36,468 nt of DNA from an uncultured Actinomycetes bacterium (GTDB lineage Bacteria > Actinomycetota > Actinomycetes > S36-B12 > UBA5976): assembly GCA_903892635.1 (NCBI GenBank), contig CAITJH010000064.1, forward strand, positions 1 through 36,468, read 5' to 3'. The notes under the pieces are model-generated. The model searched no databases. It had not been told where the DNA came from and saw only the letters and a list, made by a program, of their open reading frames with translations. This document shows positions 17,618 through 25,131 of this stretch, in pieces. Position numbers and translations under genes: made by a program. Positions within the stretch are counted from its first letter, which is position 1, and each line of letters begins with the position of its first letter.

Positions 17618-18708
17618 CGAAGACCAGTGCCTCGACGAATCGCATCTTGAATCAATTCATCAACGAGTTCTGAGTATGACTTCCCGGTGCTCTGCCACAT
17701 TCGAGGGAACATCGAAATTGGAGTAAAGCCAGGCATCGTGTTGATTTCGTTAACGAGCAATTCGCTTCCGTTAATGAAAAGGTCAACTCGGGCTAGGCCT
17801 TCGCAATCAAGTGCAGTAAATGCTTCGCAGGCAATTGCACGAATCTTTGTCGACAATTCCTCTGGCAAATTGGCAGGGACTACTAATTCAACTGAATCAT
17901 CGACGTACTTTGCTTCGTAGTCATAGAAATCATGTCCTTCACGAACCACAATTTCAGCGACAACGCTTGCTGATGGTCCATCGATTCCACCCAGCACGCC
18001 ACATTCAATTTCACGATTGCCTTCGATACTTGCTTCAATGACAACTTTTGGATCGTGATGTCGCGCTAACTCAATGGCATGTTCAAGTTCTAACCAGTCC
18101 TTCACCTTGGTGATACCCACCGAAGAACCGGCGCGGCTCGGCTTCACAAATACTGGAAGTCCAAGTTGGTGAATACGTTCTAGCGAGCTTTCGCGTTGCG
18201 TCTTCCATTCGTGGTTGGTAATGACTTCGTAAGGACCAACAGGCAAACCTGAAGCTCGCAACATGGCTTTCATGTGCGCCTTATCCATGCATGCGGCGGA
18301 CGAAAACACGCCAGAACCTACATAAGGAATTCCTGCAAGCTCGAACAAACCTTGAATCGTTCCATCTTCGCCAAACGGACCGTGCAGAACAGAAAACGCA
18401 ACATCAACTTGAGTAAGCACGCTAGGTATTTGGGACTGAACCACAAGTTCTTGCGCCGTGGGATCTGGGGTAAACAAAATCGGATCCGCAGCATCGTTGA
18501 CTTGAGGAAATACTCCATCAATTACCGAGAGTCGATCAGGATCATCGGATTCGAGCACCCATTGACCTTGCTTGGTGATTCCGATCGCTACAACGTCATA
18601 CGCGTTTCGATCTATCGCACGCAGCACACTACCTGCAGAAATACATGAAATTTCATGCTCGCTACTGCGGCCTCCGAAGATTACGGCAACGCGCAGGCGA
18701 TTTGTCAT
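17614..18708 (-). CDS. ddl: D-alanine--D-alanine ligase
   Basis: A 364-residue ATP-grasp ligase that makes the D-Ala-D-Ala dipeptide for peptidoglycan. FGGRSSEHEISCISAGSVL is the N-terminal signature. LHGPFGEDGTIQGLFE, FVKPSRAGSSVGITKV and ARVDLFINGSELLVNEINTMPGFT cover the substrate, ATP and metal sites. The length is normal. The start ATG lacks a Shine-Dalgarno and sits six bases after TAGCGT, suggesting leaderless transcription. It is convergent with the DUF3515 gene. Confidence 0.97.
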   Translation of the reverse strand: MTNRLRVAVIFGGRSSEHEISCISAGSVLRAIDRNAYDVVAIGITKQGQWVLESDDPDRLSVIDGVFPQVNDAADPILFTPDPTAQELVVQSQIPSVLTQVDVAFSVLHGPFGEDGTIQGLFELAGIPYVGSGVFSSAACMDKAHMKAMLRASGLPVGPYEVITNHEWKTQRESSLERIHQLGLPVFVKPSRAGSSVGITKVKDWLELEHAIELARHHDPKVVIEASIEGNREIECGVLGGIDGPSASVVAEIVVREGHDFYDYEAKYVDDSVELVVPANLPEELSTKIRAIACEAFTALDCEGLARVDLFINGSELLVNEINTMPGFTPISMFPRMWQSTGKSYSELVDELIQDAIRRGTGLR

Positions 18709-18714
18709 GACTCA

Positions 18715-18720
18715 ACGCTA
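18715..18720 (-). promoter_or_regulatory. Probable -10 box of ddl (leaderless)
   Basis: TAGCGT, then TGAGTC, then ATG: the same hexamer and spacing as thiL and ilvE. Confidence 0.5.
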
Positions 18721-18815
18721 TCTGACGCAACGGTAAATGTAGTTGAAGCAACCACCGCAAGGCATCTTGAGGCTCATTAAACTGATGCCAGCACAGCAAT
18801 CGCAAAGGACAACAA

Positions 18816-19445
18816 ATGACACACGATCTAATCGGGTTCGCTGTTCTTGCTGGATTGCTCACTATGTTGCCGGGTATCGATACCGCTCAGATTTTGCGTG
18901 CCGCTACGTTAAACGGACCACGTTCGGCTTATGCAACTGTTTTTGGAATCATGGCCGGCGTGTGGCTTTGGGGAGCCGCTGCTGCAATTGGAATTAGTGC
19001 ATTGCTCTTAGCGTCCCACGTGCTCTATCAAGGCTTTCTAGTAGTCAGTGCGAGTTACCTGCTCTATCTAGGCACTCGCATGCTGTTGGACTCGCGACAC
19101 ATAGAGCCGCTGGTAGCACCTAACCACAGCATCGACACTGGACGAGGCCGCCGCGAATTTAGTCGCGCATTTTTCGTTACATTTACCAATCCAAAGAACG
19201 GTGCTTTCTACGTCGCCATACTTCCGCAGTTTTTGCCCGAGGATTTAAGTCCCATCGCAGGCGGTTTGCTCTTGGCGACCATTCATAATCTTGAATGCTT
19301 AGTCTGGTTCAGTGTCCTCATTTGGGGAACCAACTTGGCCCGTGAGTTTTTTGCTCAAACAAACGTGCGAACGTGGCTCGAACGCATTTCAGGTATTGCG
19401 CTAATCGGATTTGGAATTCGTATGGCGCTGGAAGCGACCTCGTAA
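18816..19445 (+). CDS. LysE/RhtB family exporter
   Basis: A 209-residue membrane protein with about six hydrophobic segments, the usual LysE-superfamily size. The N-terminus GFAVLAGLLTMLPGIDTAQILRAATLNG corresponds to the family's conserved P-G-P-[ND] region, here LPGID. TFTNPKNGAFYVAILPQFLP is the second hallmark. Members export amino acids or related metabolites; the substrate here is unknown. AAAGGAC six to seven bases before the ATG gives a proper Shine-Dalgarno. The gene is divergent from ddl and ends 3 bp from convergent gpsA. Confidence 0.9.
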   Translation: MTHDLIGFAVLAGLLTMLPGIDTAQILRAATLNGPRSAYATVFGIMAGVWLWGAAAAIGISALLLASHVLYQGFLVVSASYLLYLGTRMLLDSRHIEPLVAPNHSIDTGRGRREFSRAFFVTFTNPKNGAFYVAILPQFLPEDLSPIAGGLLLATIHNLECLVWFSVLIWGTNLAREFFAQTNVRTWLERISGIALIGFGIRMALEATS

Positions 19446-19448
19446 CGA

Positions 19449-20468
19449 CTACTCGTGCTCCATCGCTTCTGGATCAGCTTCAGCTCGTGCAGGTCGAGCC
19501 ATAAAAGCAGTTAAAACAAGTTCAGGACTCAATCCGGAATGCACGACGTTCACAACTTGCTCAGTGATCGGCATGTCTACGTCATAGCGCTTAGCCAGTT
19601 CGAACAATGGCTGACAACTCTTCACACCCTCGGAAGTGGTCTTAGTCTTTTCGACAGCCTGATCAATCGTCATGCCGCGGCCAAGATATTCACCGATCGT
19701 TCGGTTTCGTGACAATGGCGATTGGCACGTTGCGACAAGGTCGCCAACGCCTGCAAGTCCGGCAAACGTCAACGGGTTCGCGCCAAGAGCAACACCAAGG
19801 CGAGTCATTTCAGCAAGCCCGCGCGTCATTAAAGCCGACTGAGAATTTTCACCGTAACCCAAACCAACAGCCATACCGTTAGCAAGGGCAATGACGTTTT
19901 TCACCGCGCCTGCAATTTCTACGCCCGTCACATCAGTTGTGTAATAAGGGCGGAAGTAATCAGTCGTGCACGCATCCTGCAATCGCCGTGCTGACTCGTC
20001 GTCAATACAGGCAACCGTTGTCGCTGCTGGTTCGCGAGCAGCGATTTCGTGCGCCAAGTTGGGGCCGGATACAACTGCAATGCGCTCGGGACTAACACCT
20101 GCAACTTGCGCAATTACTTCACTCATACGCATTGTTGTGCCCAACTCAATACCCTTCATCAACGATGCCACTACTGCAGTTGATGGAATTAAGTCTTTCC
20201 ACTGTTCTAGGTTTTCGCGCAGACGCTGGGCAGGGATTGCCAGCACGACGAGTTCAACATCGGCCAACACTTCGGCGGCATTCGTTGACGCAGTAATTGA
20301 TGCAGGCAACGCCATGTCATCGCAATATTGTGAGTTTGTGTGTCGCGAATTGATTTCATCCGCAATGGCTTCGGAACGAGCCCAAATTGCGACGTCGCAA
20401 CCAGCATCAGCCAAAATCATGGCAAAGACTGATCCCCATGATCCGGCACCCATAACAGCAGTACGCAT
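19449..20468 (-). CDS. gpsA: Glycerol-3-phosphate dehydrogenase [NAD(P)+]
   Basis: A 339-residue GpsA, which reduces dihydroxyacetone phosphate to sn-glycerol-3-phosphate for phospholipids. The Rossmann motif GAGSWGSVFAMILADAG (7-23), VSGPNLAHEIAAREPAATTVA, and the catalytic Lys region GAVKNVIALANGMAVGLGYGEN are all present. The start overlaps the plsC stop by one base (TAATG), so the acyltransferase and GpsA are made together. This is logical, because GpsA makes the backbone that acyltransferases esterify. Confidence 0.97.
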   Translation of the reverse strand: MRTAVMGAGSWGSVFAMILADAGCDVAIWARSEAIADEINSRHTNSQYCDDMALPASITASTNAAEVLADVELVVLAIPAQRLRENLEQWKDLIPSTAVVASLMKGIELGTTMRMSEVIAQVAGVSPERIAVVSGPNLAHEIAAREPAATTVACIDDESARRLQDACTTDYFRPYYTTDVTGVEIAGAVKNVIALANGMAVGLGYGENSQSALMTRGLAEMTRLGVALGANPLTFAGLAGVGDLVATCQSPLSRNRTIGEYLGRGMTIDQAVEKTKTTSEGVKSCQPLFELAKRYDVDMPITEQVVNVVHSGLSPELVLTAFMARPARAEADPEAMEHE

Positions 20469-21214
20469 TACGAGTTCTCCTCTGGCTTCTTAATTCCCAG
20501 TGCTTCGTCGCGGTTCAAAATCTCGGTTGGTGCTGTTTCGCCACGAATCTGCGCCAACAACTCGATGATCGCAGCCATGATGCGATCGGTTGCTTCCTTA
20601 AGAACTGTTGCCGTCAATGGTTGGCTGCGCAAATCATCCAGATTGACTGGAGGCCCTGCATGCACATGCATAGTTTTGCGCGGGAAGAGATGTGGCATTT
20701 TGGAATACGGACTGAGCACCTCTTGAGGTCCCCATTGCGCAGCTGGAATCACAGGAGCACCGGTCGTGAGCGCAATGCGCGCAACACCGTTTTTAGCCGA
20801 CATTGGCCATAGGTTTTTGTCGCGCGTCAAAGTGCCTTCGGGGTAGATGACAACACATTCGCCCTTGTTGACTGCTTCGATAGCAGCGTGCAACGACGAG
20901 ACTGCTGCTGCTGTTCCCCGAGACACGGGAATTTGGCCAGCATTAAGAAGTAGCTTGCCTAAAACTGGAATCTTAAAAATCTGAACTTTGCCCAAGAATC
21001 GAGCTGGACGACCGTTGTCATGAACAAAGTGGCCCGCTGCAAATGGGTCGAACCACGAAAGGTGGTTCATCGCGACAATGATGCCGCCCTCGCGATGCAG
21101 GTATTCGCCGCCTTGCCATTCGCGCTTGGTCAACCACATCATGAATGGACGCAGCACAGTAGTCACAAAGGTGTACGAGCCACCTTGCTTTGACTGGGCT
21201 TTGCGTTTGCTCAC
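20468..21214 (-). CDS. plsC: 1-acyl-glycerol-3-phosphate acyltransferase (PlsC-like)
   Basis: A 248-residue lysophospholipid acyltransferase. Motif I NHLSWFD (H51-x4-D56) is the catalytic pair, YPEGTLTRD is motif III, and PVSRG and GAPVIPAAQWG are the other conserved blocks. The start is a GTG (21212-21214) with AGGA eight bases upstream. It is the first gene of a plsC-gpsA pair. Its position beside gpsA supports phosphatidic acid synthesis, although this broad family also includes other acyl transfers. Confidence 0.9.
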   Translation of the reverse strand: MSKRKAQSKQGGSYTFVTTVLRPFMMWLTKREWQGGEYLHREGGIIVAMNHLSWFDPFAAGHFVHDNGRPARFLGKVQIFKIPVLGKLLLNAGQIPVSRGTAAAVSSLHAAIEAVNKGECVVIYPEGTLTRDKNLWPMSAKNGVARIALTTGAPVIPAAQWGPQEVLSPYSKMPHLFPRKTMHVHAGPPVNLDDLRSQPLTATVLKEATDRIMAAIIELLAQIRGETAPTEILNRDEALGIKKPEENS

Positions 21215-21280
21215 GGGGTCAATCCTGACATAAAAAATGTTGCGGCTTTTGCGGCCGCTGGTAACTCAAGGGAAATGAAG

Positions 21281-21316
21281 AAGCGGTCGGACCCGATTTC
21301 TCGAGCCCGACCGCTT
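21281..21316 (-). terminator. hup terminator
   Basis: A ten-base-pair perfect stem AAGCGGTCGG / CCGACCGCTT with a 16-nt loop lies just past the hup stop on the minus strand. It is followed by CTTCATTTCCC, a weak pyrimidine tail. Confidence 0.7.
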
Positions 21317-21328
21317 AAACGCTTTGGC

Positions 21329-21607
21329 TTACTTGCCTGAAACGATCTTCTTGAATTCAGCGCCAGCGCGGAACTTTGGAACCGAGGTAGCTGCGATGGT
21401 TACAGGTGCACCAGTCTGTGGGTTGCGGCCTGTGCGAGCTGCACGGTCTGACTTTTCGAAGATGCCGAAGCCTGAGAGTGAAACCTTGTCACCCTTAGCA
21501 ACAGCGGACTTTACGCTGTCTAGTACTGCATCTACTGCTGCGGTTGCGTCCTTCTTGCTGATGTCGGCACGCTCGGCCACTAGATCAATTAGTTCTGCCT
21601 TGTTCAT
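21329..21607 (-). CDS. hup: HU-family nucleoid protein
   Basis: A 92-residue HU protein that bends and compacts DNA as a dimer. MNKAELIDLVAERADISKKDATAAVDAVLDSV is the helical dimerisation body, VSLSGFGIFEKSDRAARTGRNPQTG the beta-arm core, and VPKFRAGAEFKKIV the C-terminus. It lacks the long Lys/Ala-rich tail found in mycobacterial HupB. The ORF-track start (21634) adds nine residues. The ATG at 21605-21607 follows GGAGG by about six bases and gives the family N-terminus, so it is preferred. Confidence 0.97.
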   Translation of the reverse strand: MNKAELIDLVAERADISKKDATAAVDAVLDSVKSAVAKGDKVSLSGFGIFEKSDRAARTGRNPQTGAPVTIAATSVPKFRAGAEFKKIVSGK

Positions 21608-21886
21608 TGGGTCCTCCATGTTTAGGCCCGACATTTCCGCTAAGAAAGCCGGAGGGCTATAAAACGCTTTGCCTTATAGCTTTGTGAGTTGTTCCAGACT
21701 TCCCCGTCTGGCTCATCACTCACTTTATGGCGCAAAATCAAGGGTTTATTGGTACGCCACGCTACGACACGCCGAAAAATGCCCAAAAAAGGCTGTTTAT
21801 TTCCAAAATCGTCCCCAAAGGCAACTTATCCACAGCACAAAGCCCGCCAACCGCAAGGCTGACGGGCTTCGAGTAAGGCACTTATA
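21608..21886. other. Structured intergenic region upstream of hup
   Basis: This 279-bp region has no credible gene. It contains the hup Shine-Dalgarno (GGAGG), two stem-loops (GCTATAA/TTATAGC at 21656-21680 and CCAGAC/GTCTGG at 21694-21711), a DnaA-box-like TTATCCACA at 21826-21834, and the leuD terminator at the far end. The hup promoter should lie here, but no -10/-35 pair stands out. Confidence 0.6.
21840..21869 (-). terminator. leuD terminator
   Basis: On the minus strand AAGCCCGTCAGCC-TTGC-GGTTGGCGGGCTT forms a 13-bp stem (including G-U pairs) with a four-base loop, followed by TTGTGCT. It lies 17 bases past the leuD stop. Confidence 0.8.
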
Positions 21887-22474
21887 TTAGGCAGTTGCAG
21901 GCTTGTACGCCGGGCGTTTGCCCTCGAACTCGGTAATTGTGTCCACGTGCTTCAACGTCAGTCCGACATCATCCAGACCCTCCATCAAACGCCAACGAAC
22001 GTATTCATCAACGTCGAAGGTTGCGGTCAGGCCACCTGCGGTGATGGTGCGAGATTCCAAATCAACCGTGACTTTAGTGTCTGGGTGATTTTCAATCTCT
22101 TTCCACAACTGATCTACGACATCTTGATCGACAAGCGCGGTCAGTAATCCCTGCTTACCTGAGTTTCCGCGGAAAATATCGGCGAATCGTGACGAGATCA
22201 CTACCTTGAATCCGTAATCCATCAACGCCCACACTGCGTGCTCACGTGAGGACCCAGTACCAAAGTCCGGTCCTGCGATCAAAACTGATGCACCATCAAA
22301 TTGTGGTTGATTGAGCACGAAGTCTGGATTCTTGCGCCAAGCCGAGAACAAGCCATCTTCGAAACCATGTCGCGTAATGCGCTTGAGGTATTCCGCTGGA
22401 ATGATCTGGTCGGTATCAACGTTGCTGGCACGCAATGGGACTGCGGTGCCAGTGTGAACTGTGAACTTATCCAT
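21887..22474 (-). CDS. leuD: 3-isopropylmalate dehydratase small subunit
   Basis: A 195-residue aconitase-family swivel subunit. With LeuC it isomerises 2-isopropylmalate to 3-isopropylmalate, and (R)-citramalate in the CimA pathway. [14 protein letters not shown] and [22 protein letters not shown] are diagnostic. The ATG at 22472-22474 follows AAGGAG by 7 bases and is preferred over the TTG one codon upstream used by the ORF track. It lies 10 bp after leuC in the same operon and is followed by a strong terminator. Confidence 0.97.
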   Translation of the reverse strand: MDKFTVHTGTAVPLRASNVDTDQIIPAEYLKRITRHGFEDGLFSAWRKNPDFVLNQPQFDGASVLIAGPDFGTGSSREHAVWALMDYGFKVVISSRFADIFRGNSGKQGLLTALVDQDVVDQLWKEIENHPDTKVTVDLESRTITAGGLTATFDVDEYVRWRLMEGLDDVGLTLKHVDTITEFEGKRPAYKPATA

Positions 22475-22484
22475 CAAGTGCTCC

Positions 22485-23885
22485 TTAGTTCAGATCTGCT
22501 GGTGACGACAGTGTGCCGCGCACTGCTGTAGCGGCAGCGACTGCTGGGGATACAAGGTGAGTACGACCACCAGGGCCCTGCCGACCTTCGAAGTTTCGGT
22601 TTGATGTCGATGCGCTGCGTTCGCCAGGGGTCAACTTGTCTGGGTTCATCGCCAAACACATTGAGCAACCAGCTTCTCGCCATTCGGCACCCGCTTCAAC
22701 GAAGACCTTGTCTAAGCCTTCGGCCATTGCTTCAAGGCGAACACGTACTGATCCGGGAACTACAAGCATGCGTGTTCCTTCGGCAACCTTGTGACCCTTC
22801 AACACTGCAGCTGCAGCACGAAGGTCCTCAATGCGGCCGTTGGTGCACGATCCAAGGAATACGGTGTCGATCTTGATGTTCTTGATCGGAGTACCAGCCT
22901 GAAGGTCCATGTACGCGAGCGCCTTTTCAGCCGCAAGCTTTTCCGAAGCATCCTCAAAGTCATCAGGACCAGGGACATTTGCCGTTAGCGGCGCACCTTG
23001 ACCAGGGTTTGTTCCCCATGTGACAAACGGACTCAACGTTGACGCATCAATGACGACTTCGGCGTCAAAGCGAGCATCGTCGTCAGTATGAAGGGTCTTC
23101 CAGTAGGAAACCGCAGCATCCCAGTCAGCACCCTTCGGCGCGCGATCGCGACCTTCGATGTAATCAAAAGTTGTTTGATCCGGTGCAATCATGCCGGCGC
23201 GTGCGCCTGCTTCGATGCTCATGTTGCAGATCGTCATGCGACCTTCCATCGATAGCGCGCGAATTGCTTCACCGCGATATTCGAGCACGTAGCCTTGGCC
23301 ACCGCCGGTACCGATCTTGGTGATGATGGCAAGGATGATGTCTTTCGCCGTGACACCTGCTGGCAAAGTGCCATTGACTGTGATTGCCATGGTCTTGAAC
23401 GGCTTAAGCGGAAGTGTCTGAGTTGCCAGTACATGCTCAACTTCGCTCGTGCCAATGCCGAATGCCAAAGCACCGAACGCACCGTGAGTCGAGGTATGTG
23501 AATCGCCACAGACAACTGTCATGCCCGGCTGAGTCAATCCGAGTTGAGGACCAACAACGTGCACGATGCCTTGTTCTGCATTTCCCAATGAATAGATTGG
23601 GACACCAAATTCTTCGCAATTCTTTCGGAGTGCATTCACTTGAGCTGCACTGATTGGATCAGCGATCGGTTGATCGATGTTCAACGTTGGAACGTTGTGA
23701 TCTTCAGTGGCAAGTGTGAGATCTGGGCGACGAACTTTTCGGCCGCTGTCGCGCAATCCATCGAATGCCTGTGGACTCGTGACTTCGTGCACGAGGTGCA
23801 AGTCGATGTACAGCAGGTCTGGTTCGCCATCGGCGCTGCGCACAACGTGATCGCGCCATACTTTTTCAGCCAGGGTCAGTCCCAT
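22485..23885 (-). CDS. leuC: 3-isopropylmalate dehydratase large subunit
   Basis: A 466-residue 4Fe-4S aconitase-family subunit. [27 protein letters not shown], the first cluster Cys in [14 protein letters not shown], the paired [10 protein letters not shown] and the C-terminal [16 protein letters not shown] are all intact. The ORF track uses a GTG at 23891. The ATG at 23883-23885 follows AGAGGAG by about five bases and is a better start. It is divergent from an IclR-type regulator, with a 58-bp spacer containing a near-perfect palindrome, an arrangement conserved in actinobacteria where LtbR/NdgR represses leuCD. Confidence 0.97.
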   Translation of the reverse strand: MGLTLAEKVWRDHVVRSADGEPDLLYIDLHLVHEVTSPQAFDGLRDSGRKVRRPDLTLATEDHNVPTLNIDQPIADPISAAQVNALRKNCEEFGVPIYSLGNAEQGIVHVVGPQLGLTQPGMTVVCGDSHTSTHGAFGALAFGIGTSEVEHVLATQTLPLKPFKTMAITVNGTLPAGVTAKDIILAIITKIGTGGGQGYVLEYRGEAIRALSMEGRMTICNMSIEAGARAGMIAPDQTTFDYIEGRDRAPKGADWDAAVSYWKTLHTDDDARFDAEVVIDASTLSPFVTWGTNPGQGAPLTANVPGPDDFEDASEKLAAEKALAYMDLQAGTPIKNIKIDTVFLGSCTNGRIEDLRAAAAVLKGHKVAEGTRMLVVPGSVRVRLEAMAEGLDKVFVEAGAEWREAGCSMCLAMNPDKLTPGERSASTSNRNFEGRQGPGGRTHLVSPAVAAATAVRGTLSSPADLN

Positions 23886-23922
23886 GGGCACTCCTCTTTG
23901 AGTTCCTGTTGCATCTCGAATT

Positions 23923-23940
23923 GTGAGATGGCAATATCAC
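23923..23940. promoter_or_regulatory. Probable operator for the IclR-type regulator (leuCD / ltbR)
   Basis: GTGAGATGGCAATATCAC is a palindrome with six of seven positions matching across a four-base centre. It sits in the 58-bp divergent spacer, directly before the regulator ATG and about 40 bp from leuC. A second, shorter symmetry (ATCTC...GAGAT, 23913-23929) overlaps it. The role as repressor site is inferred from position and from known LtbR/NdgR control of leuCD. Confidence 0.6.
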
Positions 23941-23943
23941 TAC

Positions 23944-24663
23944 ATGGACGATAGTAGTAGCGGTGTAGGTGTCCTTGACAAGGCTGCCCACATTTTGGAC
24001 GCACTCGAAGCCGGCCCAATGACGCTCGCTGCACTCGTTTCTGCCACTGGACTAGCCCGCCCCACCGCGCACCGCTTAGCCACCGCCTTAGAACACCATC
24101 GCCTCGTGACGCGCGACCTGAACGGTCGATTCGTGCTCGGCCCTCGTATTGCAGAGTTGGCCGTATCCGCTGGCGAAGACAAACTTCTCGCTGTTGCTGG
24201 ACCCGTATTAATTGCACTTCGTGACGCAACGAAGGAAAGCGCACAGCTGTATCGCCGACAGGGTGACCAGCGCATCTGTGTCGGTGGCGCCGAGCGCATG
24301 ACAGGGCTGCGCGACACAGTGCCGATTGGTGCAGTGCTTACTATGCACGCTGGATCCGCGGCACAAATTTTGCTCGCATGGGAAGAACCTGATCGCATGC
24401 ATCGCGGAGTTCATGGTGCGAAGTTCACAGCCGTTGATCTCGCCGGAGTTCGACGACGCGGCTGGGCACAATCGGTTGGCGAGCGTGAAGCAGGTGTCGC
24501 ATCGGTGTCAGCGCCAGTGCGTGGCCAAGGTGGCAAAGTGCTCGCCGCAGTATCTATCTCTGGACCGATTGAGCGACTCACTCGTCAGCCCGGTCGACTT
24601 CACGGTCCAGCAGTGATGGCCGCTGCAGCCAAGATCAGTGAACTTCTCGCCGCTCGCGGTTAA
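23944..24663 (+). CDS. ltbR: IclR-family regulator, LtbR/NdgR type
   Basis: A 239-residue transcription factor with an N-terminal winged helix (VLDKAAHILDALEAGPMTLAALVSATGLARPTAHRL, recognition helix around RPTAHRLATAL) and a C-terminal effector domain. In actinobacteria the IclR protein divergent from leuCD (LtbR in Corynebacterium, NdgR in Streptomyces) controls leucine, and in some cases tryptophan, synthesis, so the same role is inferred here. I prefer the ATG at 23944 over the GTG at 23923, because the latter lies inside the palindromic operator and adds residues foreign to the family. There is no Shine-Dalgarno. Confidence 0.88.
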   Translation: MDDSSSGVGVLDKAAHILDALEAGPMTLAALVSATGLARPTAHRLATALEHHRLVTRDLNGRFVLGPRIAELAVSAGEDKLLAVAGPVLIALRDATKESAQLYRRQGDQRICVGGAERMTGLRDTVPIGAVLTMHAGSAAQILLAWEEPDRMHRGVHGAKFTAVDLAGVRRRGWAQSVGEREAGVASVSAPVRGQGGKVLAAVSISGPIERLTRQPGRLHGPAVMAAAAKISELLAARG

Positions 24664-24691
24664 CACTTCTCACATGTAGCTGTCGTTAAAC

Positions 24692-24720
24692 ACTGCCCCC
24701 GACTTGTCGTGGGCTACAAA
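24692..24720. repeat. Direct repeat copy A
   Basis: ACTGCCCCC followed by GACTTGTCGTGGGCTACAAA, with AAAAAGCCAC a few bases later. The same string, one C shorter, recurs 113 bases downstream. Each copy can fold (GCCCxCGA-CTTG-TCGxGGGC), and on the minus strand each is followed by a T-rich stretch. Confidence 0.85.
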
Positions 24721-24770
24721 TGAAAAAGCCACGAACCCGTAAGAAAACGTTCACAGTCGTAAAACAGGAA

Positions 24771-24795
24771 CGAGAAATTCACTTGGAATTTCTCG
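24771..24795. repeat. Perfect 10-bp inverted repeat between the direct repeats
   Basis: CGAGAAATTC-ACTTG-GAATTTCTCG. On the minus strand TTCCTGTTTTACG follows, so it may help stop transcription coming from the tRNA genes. The stem is A+T-rich, which is atypical for a terminator. Confidence 0.7.
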
Positions 24796-24804
24796 CAAAT
24801 AAAT

Positions 24805-24832
24805 ACTGCCCCGACTTGTCGTGGGCTACAAA
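24805..24832. repeat. Direct repeat copy B
   Basis: ACTGCCCC followed by GACTTGTCGTGGGCTACAAA: identical to copy A except for one C. Its last 10 bases begin the left arm of the inverted repeat that pairs with the tRNA-Glu 3' end. Confidence 0.85.
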
Positions 24833-24876
24833 ACACAAAAGCCACTCCGAAGAGTGGCAGATATGTTTTGTAGCCC
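24823..24876. repeat. Long inverted repeat including the tRNA-Glu 3' end
   Basis: GGGCTACAAAACA (24823-24835) is the exact reverse complement of TGTTTTGTAGCCC (24864-24876). The right arm covers the last six bases of the tRNA-Glu gene. Inside sits the seven-base-pair terminator hairpin. Confidence 0.85.
24837..24858 (-). terminator. Intrinsic terminator of tRNA-Glu
   Basis: On the minus strand GCCACTC-TTCG-GAGTGGC is followed by TTTTGTGTTTTG: a stable UUCG tetraloop stem and a U-rich tail 13 bases after the mature tRNA end. Confidence 0.85.
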
Positions 24877-24943
24877 CGACGGGATTCGAACCCGCGCTAC
24901 CGCCTTGAGAGGGCGGCGTGCTAGGCCACTACACAACGGGGCC
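24871..24943 (-). tRNA. tRNA-Glu (anticodon CUC)
   Basis: Read on the minus strand, the gene folds as a 73-nt cloverleaf without encoded CCA. The acceptor is GGCCCCG/CGGGGCT with a G1-U72 pair and A73. The anticodon stem is CCGCC/GGCGG with loop CTCTCAA, giving anticodon CTC (codon GAG), and the T loop is TTCGAAT. It lies 35 bp after tRNA-Gln and downstream of gltX, the synthetase that charges it. The 3' terminal bases also form one arm of an inverted repeat. Confidence 0.95.
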
Positions 24944-24951
24944 CTAGCAAA

Positions 24952-24972
24952 AAGGACCCCGGAGGGATCCTT
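24952..24972 (-). terminator. Terminator-like hairpin between tRNA-Gln and tRNA-Glu
   Basis: On the minus strand AAGGATCCC-TCC-GGGGTCCTT (nine pairs, one G-U) is followed directly by a T-run (five T in all). It lies 6 bases past the tRNA-Gln 3' end and 8 bases before tRNA-Glu. Confidence 0.75.
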
Positions 24973-24978
24973 CTTTCG

Positions 24979-25050
24979 CTGGGGTACCAGGACTCGAACC
25001 TAGACTAAATGAACCAGAATCACTTGGGCTGCCAATTACCCCATACCCCA
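24979..25050 (-). tRNA. tRNA-Gln (anticodon CUG)
   Basis: On the minus strand a 72-nt cloverleaf starts TGGGGTATGGGGTAATTGG. The acceptor is TGGGGTA/TACCCCA with discriminator G. The anticodon stem AGTGA/TCATT has loop TTCTGGT, giving anticodon CTG (codon CAG), and the T arm is CTAGGTTCGAGTCCTGG. It lies 81 bp after gltX. Most actinobacteria lack GlnRS and form Gln-tRNA through Glu-tRNA(Gln) and GatCAB. That would make the neighbouring GluRS charge both tRNAs, but this cannot be confirmed from the window. Confidence 0.95.
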
Positions 25051-25131
25051 TTTGGCATTTCACGCTTTCGCGCTTGACGATTGTAGCCCAGCACCTGCAG
25101 TTGGGTGAAATCGCCGAAAACCAACAATTCC

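Larger units (their letters stand above)
24664..24870. other. Non-coding region between ltbR and tRNA-Glu, rich in repeats and hairpins
   Basis: About 200 bp with no credible gene; the ORF at 24720-24908 runs into the tRNA. It holds two direct repeats, a perfect 10-bp hairpin, the tRNA-Glu terminator and one arm of a long inverted repeat whose other arm is the tRNA 3' end. These are listed separately. Confidence 0.7.

Noticed and set aside
21329-21634. Longer HU start at 21634
   Set aside because: MNKAELI at 21607 has GGAGG six bases upstream and matches the family; the nine extra residues would contain that Shine-Dalgarno.
24692-24876. CRISPR array or integrated-element attachment site
   Set aside because: There are only two direct repeats with one 84-bp spacer and no cas genes, and no integrase or phage gene is in the window. 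I keep the repeats as a finding but not as CRISPR or att sites.
24720-24908. 62-residue plus-strand ORF (MKKPRTRKKTF...)
   Set aside because: It runs through the repeats and into the antisense of tRNA-Glu. The tail reads as the common false peptide made by tRNA reverse strands (GFEPALPP).
24821-25003. 60-residue plus-strand ORF (PDGIRTRATALRG...)
   Set aside because: This is the reverse complement of the two tRNA genes, a frequent artefact in automatic annotation.
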